Origin: Sweltsa coloradensis
Lineage: Eukaryota > Arthropoda > Insecta > Plecoptera > Chloroperlidae
Assembly: GCA_024449915.1 (NCBI GenBank)
Contig: JAMZAV010001753.1
Location: 91,418-155,417, forward strand
Direction of reading: 5' to 3'
Length of the DNA stretch: 64,000 nt
Shown here: piece after piece, positions 20,719 to 31,119 of the stretch
Position numbering within the stretch: the first letter of the stretch is position 1
How the letters are laid out: every line of letters starts with the position of its first letter
Position numbers and translations under genes: made by a program
The notes under the pieces: model-generated
Database searches by the model: none
What the model was told of the DNA's origin: nothing
Seen by the model: only the letters and a program-made list of their open reading frames with translations

Positions 20719-22156
20719 ATGGAGGGTGGGGAGCGCAGTAGACGAAGCAAACTAACTTCTATGGCTAATAAAAATTTATCTAAAGGAATTAACTCTAAAA
20801 AGCGCAAAGAAGTATCATCAGATGAGGAAGTGCAGGTGGAAGACAACCATAGTATGTTTGTCACTCCCCTGTACCTTGTTGTCAAACCATCAGGGAGAAC
20901 ATTTTCTAAAGTGAATCCCTTGTTTATTGAAAAGACTCTAGAAGACATGTTGGGGGCTTTGCCCTCTGTAAAAAAGTTGCGTGATGGATCCTTGTTGATC
21001 CATTGCGCAACCGAGAAACAATCGAAAATATTACTGGAAGTGAAAACACTCTGCTCTCTGCCGGTTTCAGTTGATGGACATCACTCTCTTAACGTATGTA
21101 AGGGAGTGGTATCGTGTTTTGACTTATTGAATTGTTCGGAACAGGAAATAAAGGAATACCTCGCCAATCACAAAGTTGTTAAAGTGACCAGGATTCAGAG
21201 TAGGAAAACGGATCACTTGCTCCGAATCCTGCACTGATACTATCATTTGCCCTACCTCAGCTACCCGCCGATGTCAAAATTGCTTTCTACGTCTAAAAGT
21301 CCGTCCATATATACCAAACCCACTCCGTTGTTTCAAGTGTCAACGCCTCGGCCACACACAGGCCAGATGCACATCAGAAGAGATGTGTCCAAATTGTAGT
21401 TTGCCGGCTCACTCCCCTCCTTGTCAGGAGAAGCCGTGCTGTGTAAATTGCAAGGGCCCACATTCTGCTCGATTACGCACATGCCCAATGTGGTTAAAAG
21501 AACAAGCAATCCTGGAGTTATCAATCACGGAAAAAATTTCCCCTCTTGAGGCTCGACGGCGCATTGGTTCGGCACAGCCAGTTACCTCTTCCGTTTCATT
21601 TGCTTCGGTAGTACAGAGTTCGTCCTCCAGCAGTAGAGAGGCAGAACTTCTGGCACAAAACCACGCTTTGCAGGAGACGGTACAACAGTTGTCTAAAACT
21701 GTGCAACAACAGGCGAAACAAATTGAAACCTTGACTTGTCAACTCGGTGAAGTCCTTGAATTTTTAAAAAATTCAAGAAATTCAATGCCGAATGTGATTC
21801 CTAATAAACACTGCTCACCTTCAGAAAAGCAAAATGCTGTTACATCAACGCCGCAGATGCAACCAGCACGATCTCCTTCAGTGGAGGGTTGTGTTTCTGC
21901 ACGTAAGCAGAGCGCACCAGTAGCAACATCTTCCAGCACTACTACTAGTGCATTTAAAAAAATATCAACAACAACAACAACAGTGGATTCGTTGATTCCC
22001 ACTGTTGTTCTTCAACGTGCTCAAACAAATATGGGCACAAAAAACAAAAAAATTGATCGAAGAAAGTTCAGTTCTTCGGAAGAGGACATGGTTTCTGATC
22101 CGCTAATGGACCAGAATCCAGAAACTCTTTTGAGAAACTTAAATGGATGTAAATAG
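20719..22156 (+). pseudogene. LINE ORF1 (Gag-like RNA-binding protein)
   Basis: An N-terminal segment (20719-21237) is rich in lysine and serine and then carries an RRM-like stretch (LVVKPSGRTF…LRDGSLLIHC). After a frameshift near 21240-21300 the reading resumes as VRPYIPNPLRCFKCQRLGHT, a CX2CX4HX4C knuckle. Then come CPNCSLPAHSPPC and CVNCKGPHSARLRTC, then CPMWLKEQAI and a LEARRRI block, all standard for ORF1 of I- and Jockey-group LINEs. A coiled-coil-like QQLSKTVQQQAKQIETL and a serine/threonine-rich tail end the protein. It would coat the element RNA. Confidence 0.85.
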
Positions 22157-22249
22157 CAAGTCTTCACTCATCACCTAGGCTTCTTGGATACCACACTCGC
22201 TAGATAAACTTCCCATTAATATTTTTCAAACTTCAAATACCACCCACAT

Positions 22250-23000
22250 TAAAGCCAACTTTATCTCGTGGAATTGTCGAGGTTTCTACACAAACTGAGA
22301 AGAACTGCAGATCATTGTTAGAGACAGACAACCTTAAGTCATTCTACTTCAGGAAACTCTCTTTAAAACTCACTGACAATCCAAAATTCAAACACTACAC
22401 AATATACCGTCTCGATTTCACTGGTGGTGACCGTGCACAGGGGGGTGTCGCCATTATGGTACATGACTCTGTGCATGCCAATCATGCTAATATTAATTCT
22501 CGTCTTCAAGTTATTGCAGTTACAGCACATCTGACAACTCCTATCACTTTTTGCTCTATATACATACCGCCATCTTTCAACTTTACTAGAGGTGATATGG
22601 AAGCAGTAATTGCTCAACTGCCGAGACCGTTTATATTGGCTGGCGATTTTAATGCTCACCATGCAGACTGGGGCTCAACGACATCAGACCGTAGAGGCGA
22701 TGTTGTGGCAGATTTCGTACAGAACGCAAACGTTTCCCTCCTAAATTCGGACCAGTTGACACATTTCACTTCTTACACTGGAACCTTATCGGCAATAGAT
22801 CTTGTGATGTGGCACACCAATCCTGTCCCTGGACTTAGAGCTAATTACGTTGGATGATCTTCACGGTAGTGACCACTTTCCACTTGAGACATTTCGCAAA
22901 CAACCGACGAGTGTTCCGCCCAGAACAACAATGGAAATTACATCAAGCTGATTGGGGCAAATATCAAGACCTGAGTGAGTCTGCATTGCAAAAAGTAGAC
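22250..23000 (+). pseudogene. LINE APE-type endonuclease
   Basis: It opens with ANFISWNCRGFYTN (22250) and breaks at a stop. Next come a degenerate QET motif, GGVAIMVHDSV, IYIPPSFNF, the catalytic GDFNAHHADWGS (about 22645), SAIDLVM (about 22792) and, after a frameshift near 22855, GSDHFPLE. These are the ordered motifs of the apurinic-endonuclease-like domain that nicks the target to prime reverse transcription. Two breaks in frame make it non-functional. Confidence 0.85.
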
Positions 23001-23089
23001 TTGACTCGTTTTCGTGATTCCAACGAACTTCTGGCTGAAGTTGCCAATGTTTACTCGATGCAGCATCCGTTGCCATACCATTGACTGCC

Positions 23090-23803
23090 GGTAAACAGTG
23101 TCGCTAACCTGTTCCATGGTGGAACCAAGAATGCGCAGACGCAATAAAAGCCCGAAAAAAAGCTTACAGACAATTCAATACATACCCTACTTCTGAGAAC
23201 TTGATAGCCTTCAAACGCCTGAAGGCCAAGGCCCGTTATATCATTAAACAGAGTAAGAAGAATTCGTGGAGGGACTACGTCTCCACTATTACCCATATTA
23301 CAAATTCCAGCACAGTGTGGAAGAAGATTAAGTCTATTTGCGGACGCCCAATGTCTTCTATTCCGGCCATCCTGGACAATGGGGTGCTTGTTACTTCACC
23401 GCATGACGTAGTATCGGTGATTGCCAGTCACTTTGCTTCGGTAAGCAGCAACGCTCGCTATGATGCAGTCTTTCTTCAACGGAAACGAAGAAGCGAACAA
23501 CAACGGCTTTCATTTGCTTCCGACAATACTGAAATTTACAATCGGCCTTTTACGTTTTGGGAATTGCGCACTGCCATCAACTCCTTAAGGAAAACTGCCG
23601 CAGGCGAAGACAAGCTCCATAATGAAATGTTCATCCACCTGACTGACCAATCTCTTGAGATTATTCTGCTCTTCCTAAATTCGTTATGGTTATCGGACGG
23701 ATTTCCTGACGTTTGGCGTAGGGCTATTCTTATTCCAATTTGAAACCAGGTAAAGACAAAACCTTACCCGGCTCTTATCGACCCATATCTCTAATAGTAG
23801 GGG
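23090..23803 (+). pseudogene. LINE reverse transcriptase, N-terminal part
   Basis: The connecting region contains the PWWN and KARKKAYRQF blocks. YNRPFTFWELRTAI, LRKTAAGEDKLHNEM, FPDVWRRAILIPI and PGKDKTLPGSYRPISL follow. These are RT blocks 0 to 2. The catalytic A, B and C motifs are not present because the element ends at about 23803. Confidence 0.85.
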
Positions 23804-25440
23804 AGCATAGGTAATTCCGTGGCCGAAACGGTGAAAGAGCTATGTATGTGGTATCAATCGATTCGTTTTGATCCATAGATAAACAATGTCGATGGTGAGA
23901 GTCTTGATTTTTTGGCTGAGACCGGCCATATCTAAAACAAGATGGCCGCCGCTTTCGAATTTTAAACTACGTATCTTCGTAAATTTTTGACCGTTTTCAA
24001 TTTCAAAGGTACCATTCGAAAGGTAAATGATAGAAATTTAAATAATGTTACAAATTTTCACGAAATCCAATATGTTTGGGGTTATGTTACAAAAACTTTA
24101 ACTATTTACTTTACATTTTCTCGTTATGGAACGATATTTACTAGGTAAAAAGGTTTTACATTTTCTAAGTTGCATTTTTGGTGGATTATTTATTTGTGTT
24201 TTTAATGATCCATGCATTTAATTTTCTGATAATTATAGCCTGATTTATTTAATTGAAGAAAGGGCATGTGTAGATGAATATATGCTACTACTTGTGATCT
24301 TTATGTTTCATTACATTTTGTCGAGACACAATTGGTGAAACAATTAGATATTTGATATCAATCGTTTCGTTATGAACCAAACTTAAACATTTTGATTAAG
24401 TTAATTTCGATTTTTTACTGAGACCTTCCCTGGCAAAAAACAAGATGGCCGCCGTCATTGAACATTTAACTAAAATATCTTGAAAGTATTTCGCCGATTT
24501 CAATTGTAAAGGTACCGTTGAAAAGGAAATAAAAAGAGCTACAACGATATACCAACAATTTCCAGAAAGTTTATTTTTTTGAGGTTATATTTGGTTTAAA
24601 TTTTTTAGTAATTTTAAACGATTGTTTCAGAGCACAAAGGTGAAACAACTATGTATGGGGTATAAATCGATTCGTTATAAACCTGTTTTAACAATTTTTG
24701 ATGGGAAAAATTTCGATTTTTTACTGAGCCCTTCCCATGGCAAAAACCAAGATGGCCGCCGCCAATGAACCTTTTGACTCGCATATCTTTTAAAGTATAT
24801 ACCCGATTTTTAATTCCGTATACCGTTGAAAGGTAATAAATGACGAAAAAACTATATATTTACCTTTTGTTCAAACTTTAATATTTACTTGAGGTTATGT
24901 TAAAAAAACTTAAATTATTTACCACACTCGTCATCGTTATGGATCTTATGGCGCAATATCTACATGGCCAAAACGGTTTTTGAAAATATTTGGCTTTTTT
25001 ATCCGTAGCATATCTCTTTATGTATTCAATGAGTCCTTACATTTTTGTTCCGACAAATATATCCCGAGATAATGTATTTGAAGCGACGGGATGTGTAAAT
25101 GAATATTATATGCATAGAGTATTTTTCATCTTGATGTTTGAAACACCATTTCGTCGAGGCACAATAATTGATTAAAGAATTATGTATCTGGTATCAATCG
25201 ATTCGTTATGAAACGTACTTTAACAATTTTGATGAGGTATACCCGTCGCAAAAAAACAAGATGGCCGCCGAAAAAAACATTTGTAAGTTATATATTTTTC
25301 TAAGGTAATTGACAGACCAATTTCAAAGGTACCGTTGGAAAGGTAACTCAAGTTGTAAAAAATTATAAAAAAATTGCAATTTTCACGAAACCTAAATATT
25401 TACTGTGGTTATCTTTTTGTAGGAAAACTATGGGCGCTGT
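23804..25440 (+). repeat. ~505-bp satellite carrying AAGATGGCCGCC
   Basis: Four anchors of AAGATGGCCGCC lie at 23939, 24442, 24749 and 25258 (spacing 503, 307, 509 bp). Each is preceded by a TATCAATCGATTCGTTATGA-type block and a TTTCGATTTTTTACTGAG block and followed by AAAGGTACCGTTGAAAGG and TTGAGGTTATGTT. The 307-bp unit lacks about 200 bp around the GTCGAGACACAA block. No gene lies within. Confidence 0.8.
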
Positions 25441-25545
25441 TATGTTGGTACCATAGACATAAATTAAAAAAGTTCCTCCACCGGAAATTGAACCCCGGGG
25501 CCAGCTGGAAACAGTATGACATAGACAGCCTAGATCCCGGGTGTT
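25420..25545 (-). repeat. SINE-P fragment (tRNA-like head)
   Basis: The minus-strand reading of TTCCTCCACCGGAAATTGAA and the sequence to its right gives a box B-like half of a tRNA. GGCGCTGTTATGTTGGT to its left matches the SINE-P body at 62.23 kb. Confidence 0.5.
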
Positions 25546-28500
25546 TCTAATTCTAATTATTCACATCATAATCCATCCCAGTCCAGATCCGATCAGTAGC
25601 GTACACATAATTTCACAGAATAGTACACCCGAATAGCTGATGCAAATCATGCTGAAGAAGAATTTCGTCTTCTAGGAGATGGCTCAAGCAGAATGGTTTT
25701 CCAATAGAATCATTTTAAAGGCCCTCAGACGACAAACTAACTAACACGGCTAAGCCTGTGTTCCTGTTGACGTTAAACATGTTTTCCTTCATGTTTGACC
25801 CTCTTAGACCCGTCACAATTCCCACATGGGAATTTCATACACGCCACCACCTTCTAGGCGGATGTGGTCCTTAGTTCTTAACAACTCTCCTATCTTTCTG
25901 TCGGTGTTTTAATGTTTTTTTTTAGCAAGAATTTTTCCTATTCGTTCCGTTTGTCTTATAACTAAGGCAAATTCTTTGCAAGTGGTTCTTCTTTACTGTA
26001 CCTACATCTTTTTCCGAGTCAGGGAATCTTCAAAGAGGTGAAGTCCCCCCTTTTGTGATATATGGCGAAGTTTTAACTATTAAACACTTTTGAAACCCGT
26101 ACAACATATAGTTTGATAAAAGTTTTTAAATTTAAAAAACCTTTCCTCAAAAAAAATTTTTTCAACAACTCCACGAAACGAAAATTGTTTTAATTTCTTA
26201 CGTAAAGTTAACCTTTTAATTTTCAATTTAAAATTTTATATATATATATTTAGCAATCAGAAAATTTTGATGGGCACGTAGCTTCTTTTTAGTGCCCTAA
26301 AACCCCAATAACAACTAACTAACAAACCCACCCTTCCAAACCCCCCGCGTCTCCCCTTACGTTCCCCCCTTTGGAGGGAAAAAAACGGGTGTTTCCTTTG
26401 GGTAACCTAAATAACAACTACCCCAAATTTTGTTTTTATAAAAGTTTTTTTAAACTTTTTGTGTATTGTTTAAAGGGATGTTCAATCGTGTAAAAAGACA
26501 ATACTGATCAAAAGGATCTTTTGATATAATTGTGAAAACCATCAAGTTTTCATTGGAAAAATTTTGTTACACGAAACCCCAAAGAATCTTTTTCCTAAAT
26601 GTGCTTTTTCAGTTTTAATTTGTAAAGGCTCCCTTTTCTTCGCGGGTATTGCCGGGATGTCACTCTCTCTGTGGGTACGTTTTTGCACATTTTCATTTTA
26701 GAGGGTCATGATTTAATTTCGTTCTTTTTGGGAATCAGTTAGAAGAAGTTCAGCTCCCAGATAATTGGGTTATTTGCCCAAGCAGGGCGTCAAAAAACCT
26801 AATCCTACTACATCCAAGCTGATTTTAAATAATATTTCAAACTAAAAAATGGCTATTTCTCCAAAATTGGGTGAAATAGTCGACACCTCCCAACACAACG
26901 TGATGATTACTTACGGGCCATTTACCTTTGTGTCGGGCATAAAAAAAACTCATGCTTCTCGTTCTCTGGGGACGAGTGTGCTTTTTGAAAAGGATAAAAA
27001 ATCCCCATTATTTACTTTTTAAAAAGAGCATTTTATACTTTTAAAAACTGTGATCAATACGTAAATATTTTAACGGCGGGGGGCAAAAAGGGTTGTTTTT
27101 CGAATGTTTTTCCATTTATTCTAATGCATGCTGTGTGAAAAACTGTCTAAATAGGCACAGTTACGGGTCCAATACGTACTTATAAACGGGCCCCCCCCCA
27201 AATTTAAACCCGTGTGCAAAACATAAAGTTTTTCCCGAAAACTTGGTTAGTATTTTTAAAGACATTCCGCTGTTCCTGAATACTACACTTCAAAGTAGAT
27301 ACAGCAAGGTTTGGTCTTTATATCTATGGATGACGTTACATCCCTTGCTTGTTATGAAGAGGAATGTGTCAAACATTGAAAAAATTCTAGGCCTACAATT
27401 AATTGCCAAATCTTACTCAAAAGTAAATAGACCATTTTCATCTAAAATCCCGGTATTGGCCTATCAAAATACCCCACTTATCCCAAAAAATGAGGGAACC
27501 GGGAAATTTGAGAATTTTCATTCAGGCCCCCCCAATTTTCACCAACTTTTTAAAGGGTCACTTTAAACTTCGGGCCCGCATAGTGCCCTTAGTCACAGAT
27601 AAAAAATCCAGAAGATGAAAGATCGTGGTTCGTTGATGCGAGTATTTCGGGTCAGCGGAATGAAGGGGATATCTAGTTGGATTCACATTAAAATGTAAAC
27701 AAAAACACCCTCCCTTTGTGCCACACGCCAAACACAGGCTCTGTCAAGCATGTTGAAAAAGGCACTAAACCTATAAAACCCCCAGAAGGATAGGGACAGT
27801 TTATAAAAGTCAAAACCAAGAAACCAAATGGCATATCTAACTACTCCCAAAAAGCCTACCCGAAAAGAAGCTGTACCCACACCTACCCCCCCTCCCCCTT
27901 AGACCGAAAATTTCCCCAGAACTACCGGGTTTCAAAAAGGAAGGACGTAGAAAGGGGGGGCAAAATAAAAAATAAACACACAAAAAGCCCGGTAGATCCT
28001 GGTCAAATGGGACAGAAACTAGGGGAAGACTCCCCTATTTCTAAGCGACTCCGCTTAAAGGTTCCAAAGACTAAAGAAAATTCACTGAATATATACGCGG
28101 GAAAGTATATCCAGGTATCCCCCCACCGCTTCGAAGGAAAATAAAAATCAATTTCTGGATGCCCAACACCTAAAACTGTAATCATCCCAATGGGGCCAAA
28201 TCGGTGAAAATTCTCGAGCCATTACAAAACACGGACAATGTCTTCAGCTTCTCCGGCATTTAAACAAAAATACCCCGAATCCGGAATCGCTTTTATGGAT
28301 TTTATACCGCAAGGATACCCCGGGTCTCAAAATTTGGTGACTCAATCACCTTCATTGGGCATGCAGACCCTAGGGGATCATTCGTTAAACAAAAGATTTG
28401 GGTGCCCCCATCCCCCTTTTAGGGGCGGTCTCCATCCAAAAATGAAGGTTGCGAAAACTTTGCCATATTTAGAGGAAATTAGGGAGCACATAAAAGGACA

Positions 28501-29599
28501 CCTGTCCCAACTTGTTTTAAACAATCGGGGGGGGAGAAAACAAATAAAAAAATAAACAACATTCAGCCCAAAAGGGGATATGACTAAGCCCCAAATTTTG
28601 GGGGGGTCATTTTCAAACAAAACCTTTAAAATCTCATATTTCGCACCGAAACATCTTTGACCCGAGTAAAGAAGGAAAAAAATAAAGGGATTTGAGGGGT
28701 CTACCGTGTTAGCTGTTGAACCCTCGAAACAACTCGTCCCCGCCCAAGTCACCCCCTCCGCCGACTGACCGAGGCCTAGCTTCAGAAATACTGCCTGTCA
28801 CCCTGCCTGATTAAACTCAAACCAGTTTAAGGACCTTTGCCAAAACTCCAAACTGATGACATGAACAATAAACTCCCACACCCCAGTCCTGTAAGCCAAA
28901 AACCCGGGGAAAAAAAAACGGTGGTCGTACGATGTTTGCTTGGAGGACATTTTCTTTCATTCCCGCTACCGTACGACTCCGGCGAGCTTCATGGCGGTGG
29001 AGTCGAATGTCATCCTACCGTATGTAAGTTTGTTCACGCCCGAAGTGGTCACATCCTTCAAAAACTTTAGTTTTCCGAGACTTCGGCTTTCATCGCTGGC
29101 CCTACTGATGTCACATCGTATCAATTCCATTAACCCCTTTTAAAACTCACCTTCACCGAGGTTGATCGTTAAACCCTATCGCCAACTCTACAGAACTAGA
29201 AAACCGAAGAACCATGTAACCAATAAACCAAGGCAAAATAAATTCCCCGGTCACTGTATGTCACATACATTGGAGGGAAGCCAGCACAGGTGTTATCTCT
29301 GTGAAGGCTCACACCTCTTTATGAGCAAGATGCAGTTCTTTTCCCCGTACATTGAGGAGAAGCCCTACAGGTGTCACATCATCTGGGGCGTCCACACCTT
29401 CCTTGTGGGCGGGATGCTATACCATTTTCCAGATTCAATCCCCAAAATATGGGATAGGTTCCCCTTTTCCCAAATTTTAAAAAATTTTCAACAATGCGGG
29501 GAATTAAAAATAAAAGGGGGGGCTTGGTCAGAAAATTCGAAATTTAAAAAAATTGGGCCCCCCGAGAGTTATTGAAAATTTTTACAGATCATTATCGGG
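25546..29599. other. Homopolymer-rich eroded region without recognised genes
   Basis: Runs of A, C, G and T of five to nine bases are far more frequent here than elsewhere. All frames are short, and known repeats appear heavily indel-ridden, for example a SINE-A-like piece CCCCGCGTCTCCCCTTACG at 26340-26370 after TGCCCTAAAACCCCAATAAC. The pattern could be old decay or poor consensus sequence. A possible C2H2-finger scrap (HRCYLC…EEKPYRCH) at about 29270-29390 is too weak to call. Confidence 0.5.
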
Positions 29600-31118
29600 G
29601 GAAAAAAAACAGGATCCATCAATGTTGTCTCCTCCTCTTCATTTAAAGTCATCTAAATACATAAGTAAAAATCCAAAAAAAAGCCTGTTTACTATTATCA
29701 CCAAGACACCCCAGGCTACATTCCTAAATTTAAACAGTGCCCCCACATTCCAGACCCCACAATCTCTGCCGGATGTTGCAGCGTCAATCTTCTCTAAACA
29801 TACGGTCCGTCGGAACAAAATCGAGGAGCTTGAAGATTTTATCCGTACTTCTCCGATTTAGTTTGTCTCTCGGAAACCTGGCTCAAAACCGGGGAAAATT
29901 TTGGAGCTTGTATTGAGGGTTCTCTAATGTCAGTGTTTTTTAGATCATTAAACCCGGGGGGTGTAGCAATCTTTGCAAAACAACTCTTAAGCCAACCCAT
30001 CCCCGAGATTATGCAATATGCTCTGGGAAAGGGAATTTTTAATGCTCTGGATGCTGTTTTGGGAAAATTCCAAATTTTAGTTTTAACAATTTCATTTATC
30101 GGTCCCCTCAAAACAGTTTCCGTTTATTAACAAAAATTGAAGAAAGTTAATTGCATAAAAAGAACATCCTAAAATCCTTAGCCATTGTGGGGACTTTATA
30201 TTTAATTCTCTAGCCGTAATTCTAGAGGACTCCTGATTTATCTTTTTGATCTTTTAACACAAAGGCTTCCATCAAACTCCACTCGATTTAAGGCCAAGTC
30301 AAACCGGGACGACAACATTTTTACTTTTTCTAGATCCTCTACATTCCTTTCTCATGTCTTAAACCCCCAATGTCCGATCACTGTGCAATCAGTCTTAAGT
30401 TTGTGATAAAGAATTAAAACATACAAAGCCAGCATTTTCTCTAAAACGGATTCAGTGATGTAAATAACTAAAATTTCCCTTTAAACTTTGCAGCAAAAAT
30501 GGCTTGACCTCTTCCAATACATTTCAACACAATAACAAATACTTTTACAAGTTTGAAAAACTTTTCTATCTCCTTTGACTCGGGATTCCCATTAAAATTA
30601 CAAAAATTATCAACACCCAAGAAAACCCCTTTGGGGCACACGAGAATTAAAAAAAAAAGGTCCATCTTCGATGGGTACACCAGAGGTTAAACAGGGCCCC
30701 CAACGATGCAGATTGCAACCTATTAAAAATCTTGAAAAAAAGGGGCAGGAAAGAGCTTAGAAATGCCCAAAGGGTTTTTAAAAACGCCACTGTAGACAAA
30801 GCTCAAAATAAATCCAAAGCTGCTTGGAGCATTATACAAAATCAAACTAAGGCTAAGCCTCTTCAGGACAACCTTGCCCTCAATATTAACGAATCCTTAA
30901 CATCTAATGCATCATTAGTTGCAAACTATCTAAATAATTATTTTATTGAAGCCGGGTTAATGAGCCGTCCTCAACATAAACCTCACAACTCCCCACTATC
31001 AACTTCTTATAGGCCTCCTCAGGTGCAACAATCAATATTTCTTCATCCAACTTCTCCTAATGAGATTGCAGGCATCATAAAAAATCTTGGAAACAAAATA
31101 TCAGCTGGGATAGACGGT
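29600..31118 (+). pseudogene. LINE J: CR1/Jockey-like endonuclease to start of RT
   Basis: Motifs in different frames but correct order: CLSETWLKT (about 29860), PGGVAIFAK (29950), a GDF block (30190), DHCAI (30375), then AQNKSKAAWSII and LNNYFIEAG. It ends with a FLHPTSPNEIAGIIKNLGNK block and SAGIDGV (about 31110), the first RT block. It stops there and gives way abruptly to a Tx1-type sequence. The part before 30730 is badly eroded. The clade is uncertain. Confidence 0.65.
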
Positions 31119-31119
31119 G

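Larger units (their letters stand above)
20285..23803 (+). mobile_element. LINE of the I/Jockey group, 5' part present, 3' part missing
   Basis: A 5' leader (about 20285-20718), an ORF1 with three zinc knuckles, an APE-type endonuclease and the first quarter of reverse transcriptase follow one another on the plus strand. The reading stops at the SYRPISL block where a satellite begins. The element has its 5' side and lacks its 3' side, the reverse of the usual LINE truncation. At least five frameshifts or stops separate the segments. Confidence 0.85.

Noticed and set aside
29270..29400. C2H2 zinc-finger gene fragment
   Set aside because: Only EEKPYRCH and a loose cysteine pair are visible; finger spacing is wrong and the region is indel-ridden.
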